Origin: Beroe ovata
Taxonomy: Eukaryota > Ctenophora > Nuda > Beroida > Beroidae
Reading direction: 5' to 3'
Length of the DNA: 64,000 nucleotides
Assembly: GCA_946803715.1 (NCBI GenBank)
Contig: CAMPET010000004.1
Location: 507,146-571,145, forward strand
This document shows, piece after piece, positions 33,485 to 45,717 of this stretch (position 1 is its first letter; every line of letters starts with the position of its first letter). Under the pieces are notes generated by a model, which did not search any database, was not told where the DNA came from, and saw only the letters and a list, made by a program, of their open reading frames with translations. A program made the position numbers and the translations under genes.

Positions 33485-33711
33485 ANTAGGATAGGGCCAT
33501 CAGAATAACAGAGGCCGGAGGCCGCGGGTCCTGCTAGTAATACCAAGCTGTGTATGGTATACAGGGGTACATACCCTACATAATAGATGGGGCATACATT
33601 CGAATTGTATGTAGTGTACTTACATACAGATATGATTAATTGTGTACACAGGGATGATGAATTGTGCATGCCTGATGATAAAAGTCGTCAAATATTACAG
33701 GATATAATATG

Positions 33712-33768
33712 ACAGTATGAATGACAGTACAATGACAGTACAATGACAGTACAATGACAGTACAATGT
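33712..33768. repeat. 11-bp minisatellite
   Basis: Five copies of AATGACAGTAC in tandem. The flanking 33770-34845 stretch is AT-rich and shows no gene. Confidence 0.8.
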
Positions 33769-34845
33769 AGAATGACTGTCACCTCGATGAGAGCATGTAG
33801 TAAACAATGCGAGGTGAAATGTCACGCAAAAATGTCACGCACACTTAGCGCACCAAAAATGTTAACAAATCAGTGAAGTACATTCCAACAGCACACTGAC
33901 ACGATTACTAGTACATTCCTGCACACTGTAACGATTACACAACTGTACAGCTTTAGTCTCGATAAATCGGTGTATAGGCACATTCCTGTGATTACAAAAT
34001 ATGTTTTTCATAACTGAATGTTGTCCTGTGGAACAAGCAATGAGAAATTGGGCGTGGTCCCAACACCACTGTTTCGGATTTTTATGGAAAAAGATGTCAT
34101 TGCTGTGAGTCGAAGTGCACACCTAACAACGAATACGTACGAAGAATACAGAGTTGAGGTGAGTCCAATCTTTCCAAAGGGGAGGAAAATATGCAGAATA
34201 TTTTGAGCGGAATATTATGCATATACACACGCACATATTCAAAAGAAGGAAAATAATCATGGAACTTGAGGATTATTGCTGGAGTTACTATAAAAAGGAA
34301 ATCGCAGCAAGGATAGCACATCAAATAAAGGTACTTACACGATGCTTCATTTGTCGTATACTGACATAATAATCTACAGAGGAAGTAAAGGTTAGGTGCA
34401 ATAAGTAATAATTCTATAAATAACATGATATCATTCGATATTGGTTGAGTGATTATTGTCATAGCGAACAATAGTGTATGATACATATTACATACGGGGA
34501 GTGATAGGTCATGAAAAGTTCAACAATTTGAGAGATTAAAGGGATGCAGTGAAACCCCTCGCCACATGAAAGGAAGGATTCAATTTCAAACAATAAATAA
34601 AATTCCCAATTGACTACTGACGTCATCCCATCATACACTGTAAAAGATTAAAAAAACTCGAGATAAAACCTTTCAAAACCTATCCTACAAAGACCGGATA
34701 ACCCTCTTGCTATCAAATAGAAGTTATGATCACTATTTGAAATTGAGTCCGAAGTCACCACCGATAACCTTCCTTCCAATGGACCCCTCTTCCTCAACAC
34801 CCCATGACTGATGACAATGATGACAAGAAAGAGGGATGACACTAG

Positions 34846-35451
34846 TCATGCTGACTCAGGGGTCGCTCCACAACTCTCTTCCTTCTCGTTATCGTTCTCC
34901 TTGTTTCCCCCCTCCACTTTACTGTCCTCGTTCACTGCACCAGCCTCCTGGTCAGGGCTTGTCCCGAAATGGCACATGTTTAGACCCTGCCTGTTTCTTG
35001 CAACCTCTATCGCAAGGAACTGTACTCTGGGAACGAGGGTTGTGTTGCTCTCGGAGTATCCCTGGCTACAATCTAGTCGGAGGAGTGTGCCGAAGTTGTA
35101 ATCGTCGATATGGTACTCAAACATCTGACAGAAGGTTCTCCACCGCTTCTTGACTGCCACGGACTTCAACTTATCCTCATCAATAACATCTATCCGAACA
35201 CGTGGGAATGTCACGATGAAATGCTGGTATAGCTCCTCATCAAACTTGGTTAGTTTGAGTTTGGTGCAGTTGATCGAGCAGATAAGTTTGAAGTAGATTT
35301 GAGTGTGAGCGAAGGCTTTCTCAGCCCAAGCTAGCTCGATGCCATCTTCGTTACCGTACTCGACTTTGTCGTATTTCTTCAGTTCTTTCTGACGGAAAGC
35401 GAGCTGTTCCTTTGTAGGGTTGTCAGCGTTAGACAGCACACTGAGCGACAT
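34846..35451 (-). CDS. PBDC1: PBDC1 (polysaccharide biosynthesis domain-containing 1) homologue
   Basis: PBDC1 is a small conserved eukaryotic protein of poorly defined molecular role, reported as a chaperone-like factor in yeast and animals. This single coding exon gives 201 residues. The core, about 35-165, matches human PBDC1 closely: GIELAWAEKAFAHTQIYFKL, KLTKFDEELYQHF, RIDVIDEDKLKS, YNFGTLLRLDCSQGYSESN and QFLAIEVARNRQG. The C-terminal 35 residues are acidic and low-complexity, as in the human protein. The ATG at 35451 is used because it lies just after a likely acceptor (CTCTTAG) in the 5' UTR and before the conserved core; the frame is open further upstream but without homology. Confidence 0.95.
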   Translation of the reverse strand: MSLSVLSNADNPTKEQLAFRQKELKKYDKVEYGNEDGIELAWAEKAFAHTQIYFKLICSINCTKLKLTKFDEELYQHFIVTFPRVRIDVIDEDKLKSVAVKKRWRTFCQMFEYHIDDYNFGTLLRLDCSQGYSESNTTLVPRVQFLAIEVARNRQGLNMCHFGTSPDQEAGAVNEDSKVEGGNKENDNEKEESCGATPESA

Positions 35452-36103
35452 GGTCGCACTCCTAAGAGAGAGGTTTTTGTGAGGTCTCTGAGGACTACCT
35501 TGGTATTGTCCATCGCGAAAACCTTGTACCCTTAACGTGGTAGTCTCCACGAACAACGAAAATCAATACACAAAAACCAATGAGAACGACAAGACAATTA
35601 CGCAACAAACTAGTTCAATAGTCGCAACACCCAGTGCTACTCAACATAAAGTTTTACGCGTTTCAAGTCTGAAGTTAACGCGAGACACCAAGACAAAGTT
35701 GGCAAGTATAATTGTGGAAGACAGAATTGAGACACAAAAGTCGATACAATACGTAACAACACGCCCATTCTAGGAAATTGAAAAAATGATCTCGCGTCTG
35801 TTGCGCTAAATGTACACAAGGCGATTGTTTAAATTAGAGCCGAAGTTAACGGTCATAATACGGAAAGTAAACACTGTTACAATCAATGATTTACTTGACG
35901 TGAGTTGATTGCACTAAATCATGCCACTCAGAATTATCCAACTCTCTAAGAACACCCCTGGTATCATGACACACATACATCAATAGTCAAATCATGACAC
36001 GAACAAGATCATTGATCATTTTCTAGAACGAAATTTTTGCACACACATGATGTGTTAATGAAACGAATGATGTTATGTAAGTAACCCCCTGCCGCAGCGC
36101 CCC
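35452..36103. other. Intergenic stretch between PBDC1 and DGLUCY
   Basis: Contains the PBDC1 5' flank and the 3' flank of the cyclase gene. No gene seen. Confidence 0.5.
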
Positions 36104-37906
36104 TCACTCCACATGACACCTGATATTAGTGAGCATATTAGCGTGGAATGTCCTGTAGTCCAGGGAGTCGACAGTCAGGGCCACCTCCCCCGTACACCCA
36201 TCCCTGAACCCGATCTCCATGACCCGTGTATGAAGCCGCTCATCGTCCCCCCTAGTCAGGAGGAAGTCTGATACTCTGGGAGGAGTGTGACTCCCTCTGC
36301 CCCTCCTCCGATACCTATCGTGTACGGGGCACGATCTAACGGCGTGTAGTCCAGCTGCAATAGCAAGTCCTCCCCAGTTAGATACACCACATGACACGAG
36401 CAGATCAGCCGACACATCAGCTGCTATGACGTCGCCATGAGGAATTCCACGTGTTACACCATCCTTTATCTTCCCCATCCCTAACTCATTCCCTCCATCC
36501 CCTATCCCTATCGTTGTGATACCGGGATCGGCTGTAGCTTGTCTAAATATCCCGGCCATCCCTCCCACCTTGTCACTAATATCCCGCGCTTTCATCGTGT
36601 AATATTTCCCATCAGTAGCAGGACTAGGTCGCTCTATTGCGATAAGATGGGAGAATGAGCCGATGTCTTGAGAAGTGATGTTAGATAAAGTAGCCTCACC
36701 CTTCCCTATCTTGATACATGTAATATTCTCGTGTATGAAGCCCTCAGACTGGCACCGATCCAGGAAACTGATCAGTTCAACTGCTGTAGAATCCACTATG
36801 AACACCACTTCCGCTCCAATGGCCTGGAGACCACGAGTCAGGTACAGAGCTCCGGCAATCCCGTCATTTTCCTCAGCTGGGGCAGTGTCAAATAGGGGGA
36901 ATCCTACGAGGATACCAACTTTGCGAGCTCTCATTGACAATTCCAGACACGCCCTTGTCAATTCACCTTGTATCACTAGGACATCTGTGTGTCGGTTGCC
37001 CGGGTCAAATGATATGCAGTGCTCGATAGCATCTAACTTGTGAGCTGTGTTTTTGGATAGGGTTACGTATCTTCCTAATTCAGGGTTTGTACAGATAACA
37101 GTGGCTGGTGGGTATTGTGCGAAACTGCCCAATGTTCTGCCTTCCTCAGAAGACACATCAGTTATGAACATGCTGCCTGGGGAATGACTGAACGAGATCG
37201 GGAGTTTGGAATTTCTGAGGGCTGTGTTTCCCGTCACTCCACATGCCCAGAAACAGGGGATCTCGTCTTCACCTATCAATCCGTCATCCTTTATATCACT
37301 CCGCAAGATTCCTGGAGAGATGAACTCTAGACCGACATCTGCTGGATTACCTATGTGGATTGGAGCTCCGTGACAGAAATCCATACCAGAGGATAATTCC
37401 ACAGCCAGCTCGACTTTGTCGGCGGGTATGGGTCGCATGGTGACCACCATGTTGCACGAAAAGGGACCACAGGGGATGCACGGGATGTTAGTTCTATGCA
37501 TGCTGGGCGATTTTATTACAATGCCACTGCTCAGAAGCTTCGAGTCGAAGGTGTAGGAACAGCCCAAGTAGAAGGACACCATATTATCCCAGGGAAAGGA
37601 TTTGAGATCGGGAATTGGCTCTGTGCCAGCTACACCATCTCTGTACACTTCATAGGAGGGCACATCACTCCGGACATCAGAATCAGTAGCGAGAGGGGGA
37701 GCTGAATACTGGCCGGGGGAACTCCTGAATATGACAGGGCACGGCGCAGAGTTTTCCCGGCAAAACTTGGCAAAATCCTCCGCAAATTCAACCGGTAGAA
37801 TGGAGAGATTAGCCTGTACGAATTCAGGGCAGGTCCCAAAAGTGTTCGACTTGAACAGTTCTCCACGTCTAAAAAGCTGTCTCCCAGTCGAAGGAAGGGA
37901 ATACAT
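36104..37906 (-). CDS. DGLUCY: D-glutamate cyclase homologue (DUF1445 + DUF4392)
   Basis: The mammalian enzyme (C14orf159) is mitochondrial and converts D-glutamate to 5-oxo-D-proline. One exon encodes 600 residues (human about 616). The N-terminal half, about 50-300, is the DUF1445 module: PWDNMVSFYLGCSYTFDSKL, CGPFSCNMVVTMRPIP and HGAPIHIGNPADVGL. The C-terminal half, about 310-600, is DUF4392: GILVGFPLFD, GGMAGIFRQA, the GIGDGGNELGMGKI motif and SCGVSNWGGLAIAAGL. The first 25 residues are basic and Ser-rich with few acids, consistent with mitochondrial import. The start is the first ATG, next to a possible acceptor (TTTCTTAG). The domain order is that of animal DGLUCY, so this is not a bacterial single-domain protein. 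Confidence 0.93.
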   Translation of the reverse strand: MYSLPSTGRQLFRRGELFKSNTFGTCPEFVQANLSILPVEFAEDFAKFCRENSAPCPVIFRSSPGQYSAPPLATDSDVRSDVPSYEVYRDGVAGTEPIPDLKSFPWDNMVSFYLGCSYTFDSKLLSSGIVIKSPSMHRTNIPCIPCGPFSCNMVVTMRPIPADKVELAVELSSGMDFCHGAPIHIGNPADVGLEFISPGILRSDIKDDGLIGEDEIPCFWACGVTGNTALRNSKLPISFSHSPGSMFITDVSSEEGRTLGSFAQYPPATVICTNPELGRYVTLSKNTAHKLDAIEHCISFDPGNRHTDVLVIQGELTRACLELSMRARKVGILVGFPLFDTAPAEENDGIAGALYLTRGLQAIGAEVVFIVDSTAVELISFLDRCQSEGFIHENITCIKIGKGEATLSNITSQDIGSFSHLIAIERPSPATDGKYYTMKARDISDKVGGMAGIFRQATADPGITTIGIGDGGNELGMGKIKDGVTRGIPHGDVIAADVSADLLVSCGVSNWGGLAIAAGLHAVRSCPVHDRYRRRGRGSHTPPRVSDFLLTRGDDERLHTRVMEIGFRDGCTGEVALTVDSLDYRTFHANMLTNIRCHVE

Positions 37907-38675
37907 GGCAAGACTAAGAAACAGTATACGTTAACCGTCGCACTTCGCAGTGACGCAGCAAGTAGCGGCAATCATCATTATTCGAGCTCGCTAAGAAACA
38001 CCCGACGATGAAGACAATAATAAGCAGAGGTTAAGTGGTTTCCATGATTATATGGTTACACTCTGTCACTCGCTAATTCTACTACTTGTTTATAGCTGTA
38101 TGTTTGCGCGTTTAAGTGATAGGGAGTTTTGGCAGCCGAAGAGCTCAACTAAAGGAGGATTTAACTCCTTATTAAAGCCTGCATCGATGCTAAATGGGTA
38201 TAACTCACAACTGCTCTTCAAGATAGAAAAGCACCAATGCAAAACCACTTTAATATATTTTGCTACTTGACATCCATCGAGTATAACCGTACCTTTCATC
38301 CATATTTTACGCCCAAATAAGGAGAGGATTGCTTACGGTTACGTGCGGGCAGACTTTGACGGCAACAATAGCGTCGTACTATCTTCCACAAAGAATACAC
38401 ACTCAGAGTGTATAGTGTAAACACAAACTCACTCGCACGTGCTATCACGTGCAAACCATGTCTGCACGGACAAACGCACAAAACCACTCAGACATACAAA
38501 TATTTGGGTATTTATACCAAGCAAGGGAGGGAGTGATCACACCAACGACATTTATGGTATAAATACGAGGAAACTCATTCCTAGGTGCGACAAAAGGGGT
38601 TTGAGGTGCGATATTAGTGAATTTACTTAGCCATTGCCCATTCCTGCATCATCCCAGCTAAACCTCCGCGCTCAC

Positions 38676-38783
38676 ACCCATAGACACACACAAATACACA
38701 CACACAAACAGATACACACACACACACACGCACACACACACACACACAAACACAGACACAGACACAGACACAGACACAGACAN

Positions 38784-38818
<35 letters not shown>
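38676..38818. repeat. (CA)n microsatellite
   Basis: CA repeats with ACAGAC variants; one ambiguous base at 38783. Confidence 0.9.
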
Positions 38819-38822
<4 letters not shown>

Positions 38823-39133
38823 CACTCATATAATGCTTGTCAATTGAGGAGAGAATAATGTAAACTCTCTCTTGCATTGCATGACGAATTAACCGTATTA
38901 CCGCGTGTATGTGGTCCAGTTATATATCTCATGCGTTTACCGTGTTAAGACAATAACAGACACATACGCGCAAACAAAGTGTGGTGTGTAAAATGAGAAA
39001 AACCCGACAAGTTTGTAATATGATAACACGTGAAGTGTGTGGTGCTTTGCAGCGAATCGCCGTTAACGGTACCCTTATCACCACGCTAAATGAAATATGA
39101 TCCGGTAAAATACAGGAGACAAATATCGTGAAT

Positions 39134-39235
39134 TTGTGTGTGTGTGTGTGTGTGTGTGCGTGTGCGAGTGTGTGTGTGTGTATGTATGTGTATTTGTGTA
39201 TGTGTATGTGTGTGTATGTGTATGTGTGTATGCCG
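39134..39235. repeat. (GT)n/(GTAT)n microsatellite
   Basis: GT repeats grading into GTGTAT units. Confidence 0.9.
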
Positions 39236-41020
39236 AAGTGCTGTATCACGTGAACAGAGGAAGGGGCCTGTGGGTGTGAGGAAGAATGGAAAAGCGAAAA
39301 TGCAAATGGGGCGACTGCCAAATATGGTTGTCAATATCATGTACACTGCAATCACACAGAATATTGCCTGCAAACAAGCACAATGTCACACCCACATAAA
39401 CACGCTTGAGATAGGTTGAGTGAAGCGTCAACCGATTAATCAATCAGCACGAGCTATCAAATATCTCACACGCTCGGAGCAGGTCTTACAGAACATGTGC
39501 TGCACAGGTTTTTATATCAATGTTTACCGAACAATTGTGGGAAGAATCGCTCGATACACTAACGTGGGAGAGTATGAGCAAAGAAAATGCATAATTTCGG
39601 TACATTCGGACATTCTATGACATTGGATCACAATGTATTCTCCAGTGGTTACAATTATTGTTGAGCATAATACGAGGGACGATCTTCACATTTCTTCACA
39701 GTTAAAACTGCAGACGGCTATAGATGCTACATCAACTCTCACACTTACACGCGTCACTAGACGAACTTTCAATCGCTACGCTAAAGTACACACTTCACGA
39801 ATTTGATAGCAATGAATTATCGTAATACAATTAAGCACGACAACGGGGGAATACAATCAACGGCAATTATGGTAGTGTAAGGAATGTATGACAGCTCATT
39901 TGCAAAAGAGGTGTGTCATGAATTTACATTCGTGAAAACAAGTTTATCCAACGCGAAAAAACCATTCAGTGATTACATAGCGCGCGGCGCGATGACTTAT
40001 CATCATTGAGACTTGTAGGATTTTACCCTACCGTCGGTGCGCGCGATTTTCAATCCGCCCCGACTCCGTTTTTGAATACTTATTTTTTTCAAAATTCAAA
40101 TACTTTTGTTTTAGTAATGTTTAGCTATGCCATATAATATTACCGTATTTGAAATGCAACAGCGGTGCGAGTCATGTCCCATGTTCGTTATTCTTTGCAC
40201 GTCACATGTGCGCGCGGCTGAGCACTCGCGCGCGCAAGTTAACATCAGTTTGCGCATTTGCTCATAACAATATTCGACTCGCGCATTCCATCCAAACATG
40301 CATCAAGACGACTACCTAGTACCAGGTTTCTACCCACGTATGCTAAGAGGAAGATAAAACTGTTTCAGGGTTCAGCAAAGCAAAACGAGAAAATGAAATC
40401 AATATTCGAAGGAATTAGAGCGAATATCATGGATGAAAATTGGGAAGTCGGCCTTCGTCAAGTTCCGTGCAAGGTTAAATAACTAAATTTTTGAATGTTT
40501 ATCTGAGAATTATGAATCAAGCCATGATTATCAAACAAAATTGATTAAAAAGGAAATTCAACACAGGTAAAAATTAATAAAAACTCAGAGAATCCGCCAT
40601 TTTGTCCTATTCGGTATCAACGCTATTCCTTCCCTTCCCCTTTTTTCCTTTTCTCCCTCGACCTTTATTTTTATGTTCTTTGTTCCCTTCCCCTTTTTTC
40701 TTTTTCCCTCTAGAATAATTGGAACTTTTCCTCCTTTGATTGGTAATTCTGAAAAGAGTGCTGTAAAGAGAAAGACAAGATTGAGCCTCGCTTATAGTGA
40801 TACAATCGTCATCAATAAATAGAAAAGCAACAAAAGGTAGCAGAAAGCTGATTGAAATTCGCAATAAAATTCCGGGCCATTGAAGGTCTTTCGGTGAAAA
40901 GTCAGCAAAACCCAAGCCCCACTGGACTTAAGCCCTATGACTTCAACAGTGTGAAATAAATAGCAAAATCTGGAAAAATCTATAATTATCACTGAAAATC
41001 ATCGAGAGAAGTAATAATAA

Positions 41021-44000
41021 CTAAACACTAAATATCGTCCTTATAGTACCATTACAAAATCTTAACTTTCTCTTACTCTTAGATAGAAAGAGTAGCAAAA
41101 CTACAGCTGTGAGTGTGACACAGAAGATAACTGAGAAGAGGTATGAGTTTGCGAGTTCACCCTCGAAATATAGCCTGGTCTGTTCTTGTAGCTGCTCGGT
41201 GTTTACCGCCGAACGATCGTGACGAATCCCCTCCCCGGTCTCCTGTCCCCGAACATACCTGATTTTACCGTACGGTGTGAGGACGCGGCGATAGTGGCGG
41301 AGCAGGTAGCCGAACACCTCATCCGTGTCGAATTGGCCGGATCGTCCGGTGCGATCATCAGAGCAATCAGAGCATTCTGACTCCGGAGGGAATTGGACTT
41401 TCGGGAAGTATGGATCGTGAGGTTCCTTGCTGAGCCGTGCGTTGACCTGATTGTGTGCCTGCCAGAGTGCTAACACAGCTGCCTTGTTATCTGTCACAGA
41501 CAGGAGCCCCATCCGTTCTGACATGGCCAGGAAGTGGGTCCGGCAGTGGGAGCAAGTGAAGAAGGAGGAGACATATCCGTGGATAGAGCGCAACACGTCG
41601 ACAGAGGAAGGGGAGGTGGAGTTAGAGGGGGAGTAACAGCTGAAATTTGGGTGGGTTTATTGGGAAGTGGTGTCAAGAGAAGGTACAACGTGGTGTCAAG
41701 GAAAAGTGGTGTCAAGAGAAAGTGGTGTCAAGATGAAGTGGTGTCAAGAGAAAGTGGTGTCAAGAGAAAGTGGTGTCAAGAGGAAGTGATGTCAAGATGA
41801 AGTGCTGTAAAGAGGAAGTGGTGTCAAGAGGAAGTGGTATCCGGGGATAGCGCTCTGAAGGGAAAGTGGTGTCAAGAGGAAGTGCTGTCAAGGGAAAGTG
41901 GTGTCAAGAGAAAGTGGTGTCAAGAGAAAGTGGTGTCAAGATAAAGCTGCTCCAGGAGAAGATACTTCGGAAGGTACTTGTAGAGTTGTAGTTGTCATTC
42001 CCGTCATTAAAACTGTACAATGGGCGTGGACCAGATGTAACAAAAAGTGTGATGTGTATTACAATATCTACAGTGGTTGTATTCAATCTCTTAGTCTATC
42101 ACATCGCACTATCAATATAATAAACTGCAAATTAACAGTACATTTCTCATTCTTCTGGTGGCCAAGTCAACACTTGTTATCGATAATAGGCTGAATAAAT
42201 GCAATTTGAGTGAAGTATAAGTTAAGTTAATTAAAACGTGAACCACACATACGGAGTATCAGATGGTAAATTCATGACGTGGCTTGGTTGTGACATACTG
42301 GAATGTTCTAATATAACACGTTGTTGTAAAGTCAAAAGTGAAACACACACTTAAGTGGTGTCGACATATCTATAGTTAAACAAGCAGATGGAAGTGCTGA
42401 GATGAATAGCGAAAGAGGAAGGTGCTGTGTTTAAGAGAAGGGGAAAGTTGAATGAATGGTTGAACACCGCCAGGAGTTAGTGGTGTTAAGAAAGTGGTGT
42501 CAGAAAGTGAGTGGTGTCAAGAAAGTGGTGTCAGAAAGTGAGTGGTGTCAAGAAAGTGGTGTCAGGAGTAACTGGTGTTAAGAAAGTGGTGTCAGGAGTT
42601 AGTGGTGTTAATAAAGTGGTGTCAGGAGTTAGTGGTGTTAATAAAGTGGTGTCAGGAGTAATTGGTGTTAAGAAAGTGGTTTTAGTAAGTAGTGATGTCG
42701 AAGATATTAAATTTCTAGACGTCAACATGACCCTAACCTGGACAACATGGTATGAAATAGAACCCAGAGACCACAGGTATAGCCCCGTGTAGTAGGCTTA
42801 CTCCCTCTGCACCCAATGAATGTGCTGTCTCTGGGAAATCCCGTGTTTGAAGCACTAGCGAGGATCTCGCGCCATTTCTCACTGTTGAGACTGTCCAGGG
42901 TAGAGACTTCACGTTCAATCTGAGTGTTGCTGGGGGTGAGAATAAGAGGGAACAAGGCGGTTAATTAGGAGAATTAGATAAAAAGAATGCAGTATATGAC
43001 CAAAGTGCTGAGGGAGGGTAAGCTATCCTCCATCTATTGCCTCACAAATTATCATCCAAATTAATCAACAATCACTCCTATTTGCTGATCATGCATTTCT
43101 CACTCACGTCAGTGGATATTTAATGTGCTTGCAGCAATCAATCCTTGCTGGTAATAGCATGATACCTATTTACAGGGCACACATCACCTGAGCCAGCTGG
43201 TTCTGATAGTCGAGAGACCAGCTACCACAGCCCAGTGCTACGTGGAGAAAACTCTTCAGATCAGACAATTCCACATCCGTGAAGTTAATCTTGAGTCCAA
43301 CCTGGTAGTGTGTGTTTGAGTGTGTGTGTGTGTGTGTGAGCCGTGAGGGGGCTAGCGCTTTATCATGTACACAATAAACGTTCTATAATATTTGGGCTAA
43401 TCACCTTATCTGTAACAATGGTGTTAGTATGATTGTGATTGTATACACCACATTACACAAAGTAAACTATAGTTTTTACATTAACAGATCCTCTTACTTC
43501 TGTATAAAGAGCGTTATTGATAGCACTTTGCATGTCCACTTCATACAGTTTATACTGTAACGTAGTGTTGATCTCGCCATCATCAATATCCTGACATAAA
43601 CATAATCAGCATGAGTTATTAGCAAGCATACGTTGTCTGTCAATTACGGAATAGTTGACAGCAATGATGCGGTTGACAATTATCAACCCCGGTGTTTCGT
43701 GTGTCTCGCAGACTCACTCGTACACCGCGAATATGTAGGCATCAGTTCCAGAATATTCCCAGTTATGAATCCACAATATTCTCAGTTATGAATCCAGAAT
43801 ATGTTCCGTCAAATAATATACATCTCAAAACCCGTGATCTCACCTGGTCAGTCTCCCCATGATGATCTGCTGCATTCTCCTCCACAACACCAGTGCTGCT
43901 GGATCCCCAGCTTCTCTTGATAAACTCTGCGATTACTTGGGCATTCCAGTCTTCTGCTACCTCCTTTACACTGACTATCCTCCCTGCGAATAGAGCTGAT

Positions 44001-45477
44001 GTAACATCGAAACCACCTGTTCTTGTCACACGTCTCTTTTAACATTATCATTTGTCACATTTGACATTATTTTCCCTTGGCACCACATCCCCTAATTGGA
44101 GCCACTCTCCTCGACACTACAATTTCCCCCACACTCTATGTGAAATACAATTTGCATGACACCTCTGCACTACTCCCCCTTCATTACCTAACCCCTAATC
44201 AACTTACCCCCTGATATCTTCAAGACACTCAGAGACTCTGACTTGAAAGTTTGTGCCATTGTGGATGTTGTCAGAGCATATCTAATGGGAATTTGACCGT
44301 GTAGCTCCAAGACCAGCTCTTTACCCATGAGCTGAAATCAAACTAAGATGAGCAATTCCCGTTGAAGATGGAGACATCTTACATCATCCTCCTATTTCTG
44401 TATTCCTGTTGGTCACTCTTCACAGACCCTTCCTGGAATCTGATGAACCTGAACAGCAAAATGATGCTTCATTGAAAAGGAAATCACCTCATCTGCGACC
44501 ATTGCGACAATATGCGTCTCCTTAGTGTCCTCATTAGAGGACAAGGCCCGCTCAGCTTCCTCCTCCGATAGGGGGTACAAGTTGGGCCATGATGCTGGCG
44601 GGTTAACAACCCCTGACACCTGCAGTGGTGTTGTGAGCAAGTCAACAAAGGGGCTTACATACGGGTAAAACTGACATGTTACTACCTGCCTTTGTGAATT
44701 GAAACATTTGAAATTATCGAATGACCTCGAACAATCGACCTCGAAAATGGGATCAACAATGTAGCTCTATAATATATTACCGATTCTATGACCCATTCTT
44801 TAATTTTGTCTACTGTTCTGGAACCTTCGTATGAAACCCCTTCGGCAGATGTATTAGTCGTGGGACCTGAAGCAATTTTGATGATCTATAGGATGATGCA
44901 ATTCATTTCTTGTTCCAATTACTGCTTATCACTCGAATGCGTTAAAGAATGAGTCACTCATTCTTCACTCATTCGTGATGAATGAGTGAGAGGATGTGAC
45001 TGTGGAATACTGTACAGACCTATGAATCTGATGGTCGGATATCCACGAACTTTGTACTTTTGGCATGCTTTGGTGTCATAAACACAGTCAATACCAGTAA
45101 CAAGCACTATGTCTGACCAATTCTCGATATCCTTAGCTAGCTCTCTACAGAAGAATATCAGGAATTGCTATTTTGCACACGAATTGATTGCAGTATCATG
45201 AGAAGGTCAGCAGCCAGCGCCTTCTGATATAGCAAGTTTTAGCAGAATTACTAACTTACTTGTAAGTTGGAGCAAATCTTTGACAATGCCCACACCAGCT
45301 CGAATAGAGGAGGAACAAATGCGCCGTTTTCCCATCGTACAAGCCCCTCTCATAGTTGTCTTCCCTGTACACTATGACACTGTCGTTCTCATCAAACAAA
45401 GTTTTGTCAGCGGCAGTCAAACAGCTTTTGATGAGAAGCACTACAATTATACATGAGGAAATGGAGAGTTCATTCAT
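41021..45477 (-). CDS. QSOX: QSOX, quiescin sulfhydryl oxidase
   Basis: QSOX oxidises thiols of secretory proteins to disulfides with O2, producing H2O2, in the Golgi and outside cells. Ten exons close in phase: 45477-45260, 45144-45020, 44866-44781, 44619-44488, 44331-44208, 44016-43844, 43590-43498, 43301-43188, 42919-42738, 41639-41021; 621 residues. A signal peptide is followed by thioredoxin domain 1 with WCGHC, a second thioredoxin-like fold, a helical region (MQSAINNALYTE), then the Erv/ALR domain: TCGLWVLFHTML, VLRSIHGYVSSFF, redox CSHC, FAD-site LWQAHNQVNARL and CSDC. A transmembrane segment near the end matches vertebrate QSOX1 long forms. The last intron (42737-41640) is packed with minisatellites. 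The start is 240 bases from the phytochelatin synthase stop codon. Confidence 0.95.
41655..41945. repeat. 15-bp minisatellite AAGAGAAAGTGGTGTC
   Basis: About 18 copies of a 14-16 bp unit (AGTGGTGTCAAGAGAA) begin about 16 bases beyond the last QSOX acceptor, inside the final intron. Confidence 0.85.
42470..42690. repeat. Second GTGGTGTCA minisatellite
   Basis: About ten copies of a related 16-30 bp unit (AAGTGGTGTCAGGAGTTAGTG) in the same QSOX intron. Reading frames with repeated KVVSGVSGV are artefacts. Confidence 0.8.
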
Positions 45478-45717
45478 TCCTGAGACAAGGAGATTTCAAG
45501 CCAAGTAAAGTTAAAACTGATAATACCCATCAAAATACTACTGGAAAATAGATTGAAACTTGATGGTGCAGCTCGAATTATAAGAGTCGTGATGGTTCAA
45601 ATTGAAACATCATGACTTTCATAATTTCACATAACACAATTCCTAGTCACGTGGTTAAAATATAGTTCAGAATTAACAGTGTTTTATTTGCAGTCAACAG
45701 ATAATGTTCTGTACATC

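Larger units (their letters stand above)
37907..41020. other. Gene-poor stretch with microsatellites and dispersed repeats
   Basis: Contains (CA)n at 38690-38817, (GT)n at 39134-39235, CG-alternating blocks at 39985 and 40210-40235, and a copy (40015-40054) of the 40-bp dispersed repeat. Short frames such as 40258-40482 (+) are unconvincing. Confidence 0.5.

Noticed and set aside
36675-37971. Several frames on the plus strand and shifted minus frames over the D-glutamate cyclase
   Set aside because: Shadows of the real reading frame.
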